Assembly: GCF_003345655.1 (NCBI RefSeq)
Contig: NZ_QQOH01000001.1
Location: forward strand, 1,178,001-1,242,000
Direction of reading: 5' to 3'
Origin: Motiliproteus coralliicola
Lineage (GTDB): Bacteria > Pseudomonadota > Gammaproteobacteria > Pseudomonadales > Balneatricaceae
Length of the DNA: 64,000 nt
Shown: positions 1 to 8,291 of the stretch, one piece after another
How the letters are laid out: every line of letters starts with the position of its first letter
Position numbering within the stretch: position 1 is the first letter of the stretch
The notes under the pieces: model-generated
Databases searched by the model: none
Told to the model about the DNA's origin: nothing
The model's input: only the letters and a program-made list of their open reading frames with translations
Program-made: the position numbers and the translations under genes

Positions 1-1469
1 AGTTCATTACAAATATCTAAATAGTCTTGAAGAGATATATGATCCTTTCCACTTGTTTCCAAAATAGCACGAACTCTTGACCAATTTGACGGCCACCGAT
101 CCCCGATATGAGGAAGCTGAATTAGCGCACTCTCAACAGCTTTTTTTAAAGTAAAAACCCCATCTCCTGTCATGCAACTAGTTTGATAGAACCCTATAAC
201 ATTATTGAATTTATTTTTGATTGACAATTGATCAACATCTCTTAGCCTCTTATCAATCTTATTTAACACTATTATTATCGGGCTATTCTTACTAAGAAGA
301 GAAATGACATTTAGCCAGTAATCAAAAGACTCTATACTTTCATCTTTCCTAGCCGTCCAAACAAGCACATACAATGATCGATTAGTTAAGAAATACTGAT
401 GGGTTGCATAATAAATTTCCTGCCCTCCAAAGTCCCATAGATTGGCACGAAAATTAATCATTCTATCTTTTGATTCTATATACATGTACCAAGAATCAAC
501 ATCTATACCTTCAGTTGTTCTTTCATTTAAATCCAATTTTGACCCATTATCTATCAGCTTTTTCTTTAATGAAGTTTTTCCTACCTCACCTTGGCCGACG
601 AAAACTATTTTCGCTTCATGTATTTTATCAACTCCATCAGATGATATAGATCGCAGGAATGAAATTATTGCCCCCGTTCCTCTTCGTAATATTTCTTCAG
701 GAACATTATCAATAGGATTATTTTTAAAACAAAGGTATTCAACACCTTCAACATGACTTATTTCTACAGGTATATTTTCAATTAAATTACTAGTCGCTAC
801 TAAATCTTTGAGTTTATATAACCCACCTATAGCTTCTGGCAATGCTGAAATCCTATTTCTAGACAAGTCAATACTCTCTAATCCTTTTAGCAGCCCTATC
901 TGTGGAGACACCTCTCTTATAACATTATTACAAAGACCCAAGCTAGAAACACATTTCAATTTACCTAAATTTTGAGGTATATTTTCTATTTGGCATGATG
1001 ACATGTCTAGAGTCATCAACCCTGACAAATCAAACAATGATGACGGAATATTAACGAATGGGTTATTACCAATAAACAACTCCTCTATCTCTAACAAATT
1101 AGAAATACTGGAAGGAACTTCATCGATATTATTACCATTCAAATGAAGAATCTTTATTTTTTTACAAGACAGAATACTTTCTGGAAATATATTTAATTGA
1201 CAGAATGCTAGATATAATATTTCTAGGTTTTCTAGCTTATGTATCTCGTCAGGAATTTGTTTTATACTTGTACAACTAAGATTCAACTCTACAAGGTTAG
1301 AACATTGTAGAATTTCAGTTGGAAAGCCATCAATCAAATAATTATTGCACAAATCAATTTTTTCAATACTGTCAGACAGCTCCAATATAAGATTTGGCTC
1401 ATAATAGTTCTGATTAGAGAAGTCTAAACTTACTCGTTCAAATTTTTCTTCTCTGAGTAACTCACTCAT
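1..1469 (-). CDS. Roco-family protein: LRR-Roc GTPase-COR, 3' end off the window
   Basis: The frame opens at an ATG at 1469 with GGAAAG upstream and stays open to the left edge, giving 489 visible codons. Residues about 30-260 hold roughly ten leucine-rich repeats of 23 residues with the pattern LxxLxLxxNxIxxIPxxI. A Ras-like Roc domain follows: P-loop GQGEVGKTS (292-300), switch II DFGGQE (346-351) and base-specificity motif NKID (403-406). WSRVRAIL near the edge looks like the start of the COR dimerisation domain. This order defines the Roco family, to which LRRK2 also belongs. Roco GTPases cycle by dimerisation; the role of the bacterial ones is largely unknown. The gene is very AT-rich, far below the core genome here, so horizontal acquisition is likely. 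Any C-terminal effector domain lies outside the window. Confidence 0.9.
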   Translation of the reverse strand, partial: MSELLREEKFERVSLDFSNQNYYEPNLILELSDSIEKIDLCNNYLIDGFPTEILQCSNLVELNLSCTSIKQIPDEIHKLENLEILYLAFCQLNIFPESILSCKKIKILHLNGNNIDEVPSSISNLLEIEELFIGNNPFVNIPSSLFDLSGLMTLDMSSCQIENIPQNLGKLKCVSSLGLCNNVIREVSPQIGLLKGLESIDLSRNRISALPEAIGGLYKLKDLVATSNLIENIPVEISHVEGVEYLCFKNNPIDNVPEEILRRGTGAIISFLRSISSDGVDKIHEAKIVFVGQGEVGKTSLKKKLIDNGSKLDLNERTTEGIDVDSWYMYIESKDRMINFRANLWDFGGQEIYYATHQYFLTNRSLYVLVWTARKDESIESFDYWLNVISLLSKNSPIIIVLNKIDKRLRDVDQLSIKNKFNNVIGFYQTSCMTGDGVFTLKKAVESALIQLPHIGDRWPSNWSRVRAILETSGKDHISLQDYLDICNE

Positions 1470-1546
1470 ATACTTTCCGCTATTTTTATAAAATCAACTA
1501 AACGACAAATATAATTAGAACAACTTATATAACTACTACAAACACA

Positions 1547-1879
1547 TCAGCCCTGTGGTAATGGTTGCCCTAAATATTGATGATGATATCGAATATATAC
1601 ATCAACTTTTTCGCCGCCCCAACCTTCAGCCTTTTCCAACCAGTGGTGAAAGTCATACTGATTCGTTACTGGATATCGAGACACGATTCTAATCTTACGC
1701 TTGTATCGAATCAGCCTTAGCAATTGCCCACCAGCGGACTCAAACTCAAAGAACAACGTCTCACGACGACAAGTTTTTTTCATCGTCACACACTTAACAG
1801 TTGCTTGGATCAGGTCTCTAGCTGCTTGCCTTTTTTCTGTGTTTGATTCATCCAACACATCAGCTTCTACATCAGCCAA
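1547..1879 (-). CDS. Small unknown protein translationally coupled to the recombinase
   Basis: A 110-residue soluble protein that I do not recognise. It opens at a TTG at 1879, 13 bases inside the 3' end of the recombinase gene; a GTG at 1858 is the alternative start. The overlap suggests translational coupling and one transcript with the recombinase. The protein is basic in the middle (residues 35-70) and ends with an aromatic-rich part containing HHWLEKAEGWGG and YIRYHHQYLG. No signal peptide or membrane segment is visible. Its base composition resembles the recombinase rather than the AT-rich Roco gene beyond it. It may be an accessory factor of the mobile element, but that rests on position only. 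Confidence 0.55.
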   Translation of the reverse strand: MADVEADVLDESNTEKRQAARDLIQATVKCVTMKKTCRRETLFFEFESAGGQLLRLIRYKRKIRIVSRYPVTNQYDFHHWLEKAEGWGGEKVDVYIRYHHQYLGQPLPQG

Positions 1880-3243
1880 TCATCGCTGTATTCTTCGATT
1901 ACTGAGCCAGCATCACGCAGCTTGAATTCATCTAGCTCTTTTACTATCTCGATTTTCTGAGCTTCAAGGGCGTGCATATCCCTAAGTAGGGTCGCTGGTG
2001 CATTACCCGACATAGCCAATGCACTGGCATTATCTAACTTGGTTTCAATGTCACTTAGCATCTGCGAGCGAATCGCAATAGGTTCCTCGTAACGATTACG
2101 CTCTTCTTCTGGTAACCAAACTTTATGAGCGCACATCCAAACCAACGTATCTTCAAGTAACGAAGCGTAGACAGACCATGCTTTACAACTGGTCGTCTGA
2201 GTTTGACCACCTAAACATTGATAGCGCAAACGACCAGTACGACGATGCGTGTACTTTGTCATTGATGAGCCGCAGTGACCGCATTTAGCAATACCTAGCC
2301 CTGATACCAAACTAAGGTTGCTTTCTCCGCGTGTGGTAACTTTTTTGTTCTCTTTGATGTGGCGCAGCTTGTAGAACTGCTCTTCTGTGAGCACAGGCCA
2401 GTAGTAATCGGGGATAACTTCAGTCACATCGTCGATTTTCAGCGACTTCTCACCAATTAGCGCACGGCTACTTGCAAATTTGTTGATCATGTTTACCGAC
2501 CAACGCTCTTTGTCGCGTTTCTGCTTAGGAGCTTTTGGCGGAGGGTAGTTTTCGTTCAGAAATGTAACGATTCGATAGTTGCCGATGTTCTGCAGCATCA
2601 TTTCTGCAACTTTCTGAGCCACTTCGAAGTATTTAGGATGTTTTTCTACCGTATTGCCCGTTGTATCTGACCACCAGACGTTACTACCAACAGATTTGAT
2701 GGCGTAAGCACTACCATTGGGCGCTCGTTTGCCCTGTCGGTGCTCATCAATAATGATCTGGGCACTTGCATTGGTTCTTTTGCGCTTTGTTTCACTCTCT
2801 TCGTTGGCCCTGCTGAAGAGCATGATCGAAGTAACCATGCTGACCATCTTTTCAGCTGGATTAGCATCCAAGCGATAAACTTGGTTATCCATGCCAGTGA
2901 TGATGTTCACGTATTGCAGTAGATCGAGCAGCAATCGAACCGAGTCTTCAATTTTTGCGCGGCTTAAGCGGTCAAGGTTTTCGACAACTAACCAAGATCC
3001 CTTTGCTATGGCTCCGGCTTCGCAAGCACGTAAAAAATCACCTAAAGCGCCACGCTCTTTGTTCATGCCTTTAAACGAAGACAAGCCCTCATCGATCATT
3101 TCGACGAGTTCTAAATCGTATTCTGTAGCGAGATCTCTGGCTTGTTTGAGCTGACGGGCGTGCGTAGAGCCTGAGCTTTGTTTGTCAGTATTCCAACGTA
3201 TGTAGCTGTAAAGGCGTGGCTTTTTGCTCATGAAGAACCGCAT
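1867..3243 (-). CDS. Large serine recombinase with Asn at the usual catalytic Ser
   Basis: The order of parts is that of a large serine recombinase: resolvase domain (about 10-150, with LDRLSR near 85-90), recombinase DNA-binding domain (about 170-290), zinc ribbon with CGHCGSS and two later cysteines (about 335-370), and a C-terminal coiled coil. Such enzymes integrate or excise mobile elements. In the family the N-terminal motif is YxRxS, and the Ser forms the covalent DNA link. Here the motif reads YSYIRWNTDKQ, with Asn18 (AAT, one base from AGT Ser). The enzyme may therefore be inactive. I use ATG 3243, preceded by AGAGGA; ATGs at 3276 and 3231 are also in frame. GC content is below that of rimO next door, as expected for an acquired element. 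Confidence 0.85.
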   Translation of the reverse strand: MRFFMSKKPRLYSYIRWNTDKQSSGSTHARQLKQARDLATEYDLELVEMIDEGLSSFKGMNKERGALGDFLRACEAGAIAKGSWLVVENLDRLSRAKIEDSVRLLLDLLQYVNIITGMDNQVYRLDANPAEKMVSMVTSIMLFSRANEESETKRKRTNASAQIIIDEHRQGKRAPNGSAYAIKSVGSNVWWSDTTGNTVEKHPKYFEVAQKVAEMMLQNIGNYRIVTFLNENYPPPKAPKQKRDKERWSVNMINKFASSRALIGEKSLKIDDVTEVIPDYYWPVLTEEQFYKLRHIKENKKVTTRGESNLSLVSGLGIAKCGHCGSSMTKYTHRRTGRLRYQCLGGQTQTTSCKAWSVYASLLEDTLVWMCAHKVWLPEEERNRYEEPIAIRSQMLSDIETKLDNASALAMSGNAPATLLRDMHALEAQKIEIVKELDEFKLRDAGSVIEEYSDDWLM

Positions 3244-3357
3244 CCGTGCAAGTTCCTCTGAGCATAACCGTTTCATTTATCGATGGGCAATCCTATAAAT
3301 TGTCACAGCCCATCCTTAACTGGTTACTTAGTAGTCAACTACATCTTTGTGTTGATG

Positions 3358-3363
3358 TATAAT
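3358..3363 (+). promoter_or_regulatory. Candidate -10 box for rimO
   Basis: A perfect TATAAT lies 43 bases upstream of the rimO start. GTCAAC, 18 bases further upstream, is a weak -35 candidate inside the near-palindrome GTAGTCAACTAC (3331-3342). Assigned from sequence match alone. Confidence 0.4.
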
Positions 3364-3406
3364 TTTCGACTTTGTTTTTCGAGTCATCGTTGACGGTACT
3401 TGCTGT

Positions 3407-4747
3407 ATGTCTAATAAAGAAAACCCGCGTGTTGGGTTCGTAAGTTTGGGCTGCCCCAAAGCACTGGTCGATTCAGAGCGGATTCTGACCCAGCTGAAGC
3501 TGGAGGGGTACGATCTGGTCAATCGCTATGACGATGCCGACGTGGTGGTGGTCAATACCTGTGGCTTTATCGATGCTGCCAAGCAGGAATCGCTGGATGC
3601 GATCGGCGAAGCGATCAACGAGAACGGTAAGGTGATCGTCACCGGCTGTATGGGGGCCGACGCCGAGGCGATTCGCGAAGTCCACCCGCAGGTGCTCAGC
3701 GTCAGCGGACCTGAGCAGTACGAACAGGTGGTCGAAGCGGTGCACGAGTGGGTCCCACCGAAGACCGAGCACGACCCCTTTGTCGACCTGGTTCCCCCTC
3801 AGGGCGTCAAGCTGACCCCGCGTCACTATGCCTACCTAAAAATATCCGAAGGCTGCAACCACAGCTGCAGCTTCTGCATTATCCCGTCGATGCGCGGTAA
3901 GCTGGTCAGTCGTCCGGTGGGCGAGGTGTTGAAGGAAGCCGAAGGGTTGGCCCGCGCCGGGGTCAAAGAGTTGCTGGTGGTCTCCCAAGATACGGGCGCT
4001 TACGGTCTCGACACGCGCTACAAGCTGGATATGTGGGATGGCCGTCCGGTCAAAACCCGCCTGCGCGAGATGGCCGAAGCGATGGGCAAGCTGGGGATCT
4101 GGGTACGGCTGCACTACCTCTACCCCTACCCCCATATCGACGATCTGATTCCGCTGATGGCCGAAGGCCTGATCCTGCCGTATCTGGATATTCCGTTCCA
4201 GCATGCCAGCCCCCGGGTTCTGAAGCTGATGAAGCGTCCGGCCAGCAGCGACAATATCCTGCAGCGCATTGCCGACTGGCGCGCCCAGTGCCCGTCGATC
4301 ACGATCCGCAGCACCTTTATCGTCGGCTTCCCTGGTGAGACCGAAGAGGATTTCCAGGAGCTGCTCGATTTCCTCGAGGAGGCCCAGCTGGATCGGGTCG
4401 GCTGCTTCCAGTACTCACCGGTCGAAGGTGCACCCGCCAACGATCTGGGGCTGGAAGAGGTTCCGGATGAGATCAAGCAACAGCGTTGGGAGCGGCTGAT
4501 GGAGCTGCAGCAGCAGATCAGTGAAGCCCGTCAGCTGGACAAGATCGGTCAAACCATCGAGGTGATTATCGACGAAGTCGGTGACGACGGTGCCTGTGGT
4601 CGCAGCAAGGCCGACTCTCCGGATATCGACGGCAATGTCTATCTGGAAGGAGCCACCCAGCTGCAGCCCGGCGACATCGTCAAAGCGGTGGTGATCGATG
4701 CCGATGCCTACGATCTTTGGGGTGAGCTGACCGAGTCAGACGACTGA
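3407..4747 (+). CDS. rimO: Ribosomal protein S12 methylthiotransferase RimO
   Basis: RimO is a radical-SAM enzyme that adds a methylthio group to an aspartate of ribosomal protein S12. The 446-residue length is normal. The N-terminal UPF0004 domain carries its three cluster cysteines in SLGCPK (Cys16), NTCGF (about 51) and TGCMG (about 81), which bind the auxiliary iron-sulfur cluster. The radical-SAM motif CNHSCSFC has cysteines 150, 154 and 157. A TRAM domain fills the C-terminus. The [12 protein letters not shown] opening separates RimO from the related MiaB. The gene is monocistronic, with its own -10 candidate and a strong terminator. It is the first core gene after the mobile segment on the left. 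Confidence 0.97.
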   Translation: MSNKENPRVGFVSLGCPKALVDSERILTQLKLEGYDLVNRYDDADVVVVNTCGFIDAAKQESLDAIGEAINENGKVIVTGCMGADAEAIREVHPQVLSVSGPEQYEQVVEAVHEWVPPKTEHDPFVDLVPPQGVKLTPRHYAYLKISEGCNHSCSFCIIPSMRGKLVSRPVGEVLKEAEGLARAGVKELLVVSQDTGAYGLDTRYKLDMWDGRPVKTRLREMAEAMGKLGIWVRLHYLYPYPHIDDLIPLMAEGLILPYLDIPFQHASPRVLKLMKRPASSDNILQRIADWRAQCPSITIRSTFIVGFPGETEEDFQELLDFLEEAQLDRVGCFQYSPVEGAPANDLGLEEVPDEIKQQRWERLMELQQQISEARQLDKIGQTIEVIIDEVGDDGACGRSKADSPDIDGNVYLEGATQLQPGDIVKAVVIDADAYDLWGELTESDD

Positions 4748-4774
4748 CCGACCTCCCTGACCCAACACGAGTAA

Positions 4775-4806
4775 GGGGCGGCTCCAACGGAGTCGCCCCT
4801 TTTTTA
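4775..4806 (+). terminator. Rho-independent terminator of rimO
   Basis: An 11-bp stem (4775-4785 with 4789-4799, one G-T pair) closes a 3-base loop and is followed by a T tract, 27 bases after the rimO stop. Confidence 0.9.
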
Positions 4807-4868
4807 TCGCAAGCGTCTTCAAGCGCCCCATTACGATCGATCCCCGAAAAGAAATTGATGGCCGGCCG

Positions 4869-5594
4869 CTACCCCGGCTGATCTTGCCAGGGACTCAATT
4901 GCAGACAGGGCCCGCGGAACAAAACCGTCCCCTCGGGGCTTTCACCACGCACCACCAGCAGCTCCTGGCTGGCCTTGATCGCCAACCACTCCGGCTTGGT
5001 TAACAACCGGTTTGTCTGCATCGCATCGAGCGACCCCAGGTCGGTTAGCGCCTGGGTTTCACGGTCAACAGCCCATAGCCTCAATCCGCTTAGATCCATC
5101 GCATCGAGCCGTTCGTTCCACTGGATATGCAGCTGAGATCGGCCCGGCTTATCGCCCTTGTAAGCGGTGATGATCATCGGTGGTTCGGGCTGTTCCGGTA
5201 AGCTCTGCATCACCGCCATGTAGTTAACCGAGCGGAACTGCGGTGACTGGGGCCAGAGCCATACAGCCAGGCAGGCAACCAGCATCAGGGCGGTGGCCCC
5301 TCGCCAAAAAGCCAGTCCCTTCCAGAAGCGCCTAGCCCCCGAGGCGTGATCATCCGCCTCCATCTGCCCGCTAAGCTGTTGCCATACCCGCTCCGGTGGT
5401 TGCACCGGCTCGACCTCATCGTTCAGTCGATTCATACGCTGCTGCCAAAGGTAAATCATCGCTTCGAATTCGGAGTCTTCCCGCATCAGCCGCTCACAAC
5501 GGCGCCGCACCCGCTCACTGAGGGAACCCAGAACGTAGTGGCTGGCCAGATGCTCTCGAACTTCGGCAGCTTGGTATCTTAGGCTTCGAGACAT
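4869..5594 (-). CDS. Anti-sigma factor, RskA-like, membrane-anchored
   Basis: A 241-residue protein starting at ATG 5594, inside the 3' end of the sigma gene (16-base overlap). The cytoplasmic N-terminus (1-90; HYVLGSLSERVRRRCERL) resembles the sigma-binding domain of RskA-type anti-sigma factors. One membrane segment follows at about residues 100-118 (ALMLVACLAVWLW). The rest is a periplasmic RskA-like domain with PMIITAYKG and a C-terminal EGTVLFRGP. RskA proteins hold a SigK-type ECF sigma factor inactive until regulated proteolysis releases it. The open frame runs upstream to 5744, but that would bury most of the sigma C-terminus, so the short start is preferred. Confidence 0.82.
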   Translation of the reverse strand: MSRSLRYQAAEVREHLASHYVLGSLSERVRRRCERLMREDSEFEAMIYLWQQRMNRLNDEVEPVQPPERVWQQLSGQMEADDHASGARRFWKGLAFWRGATALMLVACLAVWLWPQSPQFRSVNYMAVMQSLPEQPEPPMIITAYKGDKPGRSQLHIQWNERLDAMDLSGLRLWAVDRETQALTDLGSLDAMQTNRLLTKPEWLAIKASQELLVVRGESPEGTVLFRGPCLQLSPWQDQPG

Positions 5595-6145
5595 TGATGC
5601 AACTCCTTCAACCCGCGCCGAATCCAGGATTTCAACGTTCCCAGGGGGACCTGCAAACGCGCCGATAGCTCGGCATGGGTCAACCCATGGATATAAGAGG
5701 AGAGGATGGCGACCCGGGGCTCCTCGCGTATTTTCTGCAGACAACGGCTCAAATCATGGTGCTGCTGCCATAACCCACTTTCGTCACCAGCCAGCTGATC
5801 GATCAAGCTGTCGTCCAGTTGTTCCGGTTGCCGTTGAATCTGGCGGACCCGGTCGATGGCGTTATTTCGGCTCAGTTGGCAGATCCAGGCCCAGCCACCC
5901 CCTAGATCACTGCGATAGGCATCGGCGTTGTTCCAGATTTTGGCATAGCTCTCCTGCAACGTATCCGCCGCCAGCTCTCGATCTGAAATGATCTTCAAGG
6001 TCAGGCCATAGAGTCGGGCACTGGTCAGCCGATACAGTGTCTCGAAGGCCGGTCGATGCCTGAGCTTGATCTGCGCAAGGCAGGCTTCGATCTCTCGATT
6101 CCATTGTTCTGGTTGCAATCTAAGGTTCCTCGTTGGAGCCGCCAC
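5579..6145 (-). CDS. ECF RNA polymerase sigma factor, SigK-like
   Basis: A 188-residue ECF sigma factor. Region 2 covers about 30-100 (LAADTLQESYAKIWNNA, then DLGGGWAWICQLSRNNAIDRVR) and region 4 about 135-185 (HAELSARLQVPLGTLKSWIRRG, the helix-turn-helix that reads the -35 element). It starts at GTG 6145, 39 bases after the lipoprotein gene, and overlaps the anti-sigma gene. The three therefore look like one operon. Pairing with an RskA-type regulator points to the SigK group, often linked to envelope or redox stress. The signal sensed cannot be read from sequence. Confidence 0.88.
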   Translation of the reverse strand: MAAPTRNLRLQPEQWNREIEACLAQIKLRHRPAFETLYRLTSARLYGLTLKIISDRELAADTLQESYAKIWNNADAYRSDLGGGWAWICQLSRNNAIDRVRQIQRQPEQLDDSLIDQLAGDESGLWQQHHDLSRCLQKIREEPRVAILSSYIHGLTHAELSARLQVPLGTLKSWIRRGLKELHQCLEA

Positions 6146-6184
6146 CGAGGTCGTGAACGGCTCCGCAGGGTCAGAGTGTATCGA

Positions 6185-6898
6185 CTAGGGTTGGACGGCT
6201 AGATTCCACAGCCCTTTAACCCCATCCCCGCTGATATCGCCTGGCTGCGTATCCTTGACCCAGGTATACAGGGGAAGGCCATTCAGCGCCCACTGCTGGG
6301 TTCCATCTTTCCGCGCCACGATCGAATAGGGACCACTGGCGACAGCCCCTTCGGCGACCGTCAACGGCGGCCAAAGTTTGGCACACTTTTGGTAACAGTT
6401 GGATTGCCCCGGCTGATCCTTGGCGAACGTGTAAAGGCTGAATTGACGCTCGTCGGTCAAAATCCGAACTCCGTCCTTACTGTATACCTTCACTGGTACA
6501 TCATCGGCGCGGGCAGAGAACCAGATGTTTTTAACCCCGTGACCGCTAGTATCACCGGCTCGCTGATCCTTAAACCAGGTGTAGAGCGGCTGCCCCGCTA
6601 GTCGCCACTGGCGTGACCCATCTTCTCGGGTAGTGAGATCAAACGCCCCCTGCGGCTTGGCACCATCGGCGGCGATATAAGGTGGCCATTTTTCGGCACA
6701 GGGGCCGTAACAATTGGACTGGCCCTCAGTGTCCTTGGCGAAGGTGTACAACGTCATCCCTTCAGGCGTTCGCCAAACGACGCCCTGTTCGGTCTGCTGT
6801 TTATCCGCCGGTAAGGTAGTCTTCTTGGTGTCGGTAGAGGCACAGGCAGCCAGCCCACTAGCCAGAACGATCGGAAGCAAAACGGTTGTCGGTTTCAT
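6185..6898 (-). CDS. Lipoprotein with two COG4315 (Lipoprotein_15) repeats
   Basis: The 237-residue protein starts at ATG 6898, with AGGGGAA 5 bases upstream. An earlier in-frame start at 6985 gives no signal peptide at the N-terminus. The first 20 residues form a lipoprotein signal ending in the lipobox LAAC. Two similar copies of the secreted COG4315 repeat follow, each with LYTFAKD, GQSNCYxxCAxxWPP and PLYTWxKD, then GDxSGxGVKxxW. Each copy has a Cys pair spaced four apart, suited to a disulfide or cofactor. The function of the family is unknown. It is first in an operon with an ECF sigma and anti-sigma factor, so it is probably a target or partner of that stress response. Confidence 0.85.
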   Translation of the reverse strand: MKPTTVLLPIVLASGLAACASTDTKKTTLPADKQQTEQGVVWRTPEGMTLYTFAKDTEGQSNCYGPCAEKWPPYIAADGAKPQGAFDLTTREDGSRQWRLAGQPLYTWFKDQRAGDTSGHGVKNIWFSARADDVPVKVYSKDGVRILTDERQFSLYTFAKDQPGQSNCYQKCAKLWPPLTVAEGAVASGPYSIVARKDGTQQWALNGLPLYTWVKDTQPGDISGDGVKGLWNLAVQP

Positions 6899-6933
6899 CG
6901 AATTCCCCTGGTATTTAATAAAGGTACCTAGGG

Positions 6934-6959
6934 AAACGAACCGGACAGTCCTATGGATG
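6934..6959 (-). promoter_or_regulatory. Candidate ECF-type promoter of the lipoprotein-sigma-anti-sigma operon
   Basis: Read leftward, CATCC (6959-6955) is followed 16 bases later by CGTTT (6938-6934), about 36 bases before the lipoprotein start. SigK promoters described elsewhere have CCATCC at -35 and a CG-containing -10, so this may be the autoregulated promoter. The match is short and could be chance. Confidence 0.3.
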
Positions 6960-7001
6960 CATGGGGGATAAATTTTTTCATCCACCGCGGAACGGCACGC
7001 G

Positions 7002-8003
7002 CTACTGTTGAATCAGCTGAGCCAGCTCCAGCAGGGCCGGGTCCAGCGGCAAACGCTCACCCAGATCAGCCAAGGGGCGCTGCACCAGGTGACGATTTTC
7101 CACGCCGAGCAGGCAACCACCCTGGCCCGCCTGCAGCACCTTGACCGCCACCGCACCCAGACAGGAAGCCAATACCCGATCCCGCGCCGACGGATTTCCG
7201 CCCCGTTGGATATGTCCCAGAATGCATACCTGCGGGTTGAAGCCTCGTTCGGTCAACGCCTGCGCTAGGCGCTGGGTCCGCCCCGGCTTGCGCCCTTCGG
7301 CCACGACGATGATCCGGCTGCTCGGTCGGGCGCTGGAATCTCCCTGCTTTAACGATTCGCTGACCCGATCCAGATCGATCGCTTGCTCGGGTACCAGGAT
7401 CATCTCGGCGCCACCGGCAATGCCGACTTCGGTGGCCAGAAAGCCTGAATCCCGCCCCATCACCTCAACCAGAAACAATCGCTGGTGGGAGTTGGCGGTA
7501 TCCCGAATCCGATCGATCGCGTCCAGGCCGGTATTGGCGGCGGTATCAAAACCGATGGTCTCGTCGCTGCCCTCAATGTCGTTATCGATCGTCGCCGGCA
7601 ACACTACTAGCGGGAAGTTGGTCTCGGCGGCAAACTGGCGAGCCCCGGCCAGCGAGCCGTCACCACCGATCACCACCAGACCGTCCACCTCCATCTCCCT
7701 TAGGTGCTCGTAGCCCTGCCAGCGCACTGCCGGCTTATGGAACTCTTCGCAGCGGTCACTCTTAAGCAGGGTACCGCCACGCTGCAGGATATTACCCACC
7801 AGCGGTGACGTTAGGGGACGGATATCCGCCTCCACCAAGCCGCTGTAACCACGCTGAATCCCCAGCACATCAATGCCCTGATGTAACGCCGCTCGGGCAA
7901 CCGCACGGATCGCTGCGTTCATACCCGGTGCATCGCCACCGCTGGTGAGCACGGCGATTCGACGGATATTCACGCTAGGGGTTAATTCGGGCAGATGGTA
8001 CAT
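7002..8003 (-). CDS. pfkA: ATP-dependent 6-phosphofructokinase
   Basis: PfkA phosphorylates fructose 6-phosphate to fructose 1,6-bisphosphate in glycolysis. The 333-residue protein has the ATP-binding start LTSGGDAPGMNAAIRA (about 19-34), GGDGS (about 113-117), the catalytic PATIDNDI loop, and MGRDSGFLA and HIQRGGNPSARDR for substrate and regulator contacts. GGDGS, rather than GGDD, indicates ATP instead of pyrophosphate as phosphoryl donor. It is a single gene transcribed leftward with no operon partner. Many aerobic marine gammaproteobacteria rely on the Entner-Doudoroff route, so its presence suggests a complete glycolysis. Confidence 0.93.
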   Translation of the reverse strand: MYHLPELTPSVNIRRIAVLTSGGDAPGMNAAIRAVARAALHQGIDVLGIQRGYSGLVEADIRPLTSPLVGNILQRGGTLLKSDRCEEFHKPAVRWQGYEHLREMEVDGLVVIGGDGSLAGARQFAAETNFPLVVLPATIDNDIEGSDETIGFDTAANTGLDAIDRIRDTANSHQRLFLVEVMGRDSGFLATEVGIAGGAEMILVPEQAIDLDRVSESLKQGDSSARPSSRIIVVAEGRKPGRTQRLAQALTERGFNPQVCILGHIQRGGNPSARDRVLASCLGAVAVKVLQAGQGGCLLGVENRHLVQRPLADLGERLPLDPALLELAQLIQQ

Positions 8004-8089
8004 AGTCTAAGCTTCCGGCTAAGTTCAACCCAACCAGCCTAGCGTCCAAATATGACCGAATAAGGAAAATAACAAACCGTTAAGTCGGA

Positions 8090-8107
8090 TTTTGATAGCC
8101 ATCAAAA
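8090..8107. repeat. Short inverted repeat between pfkA and the 123-aa gene
   Basis: TTTTGAT and ATCAAAA are perfect 7-base arms around a 4-base spacer, in the 288-base divergent spacer, 86 bases upstream of pfkA. It could be an operator; nothing ties it to a named regulator. Confidence 0.25.
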
Positions 8108-8291
8108 CCACTTTGAGGAGCACTGGCAACCATCGATCAGATAGGACAGAATTGATTCAGCCCTCAACCAACGAGGGATTGTCCTGAAGGTTACGGTGCC
8201 GAATAACCCAACTCAGATTTAGATCTGCAACAACTAACGAGCTACCGAATCAGCGACAACCCCGACAAATTTGAACAGCTAAGGAATTTAT

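Noticed and set aside
442-756. A 104-codon rightward open frame
   Set aside because: It is antisense to the Roc domain of the Roco gene, whose GTPase motifs are certain; it has no recognisable domain.
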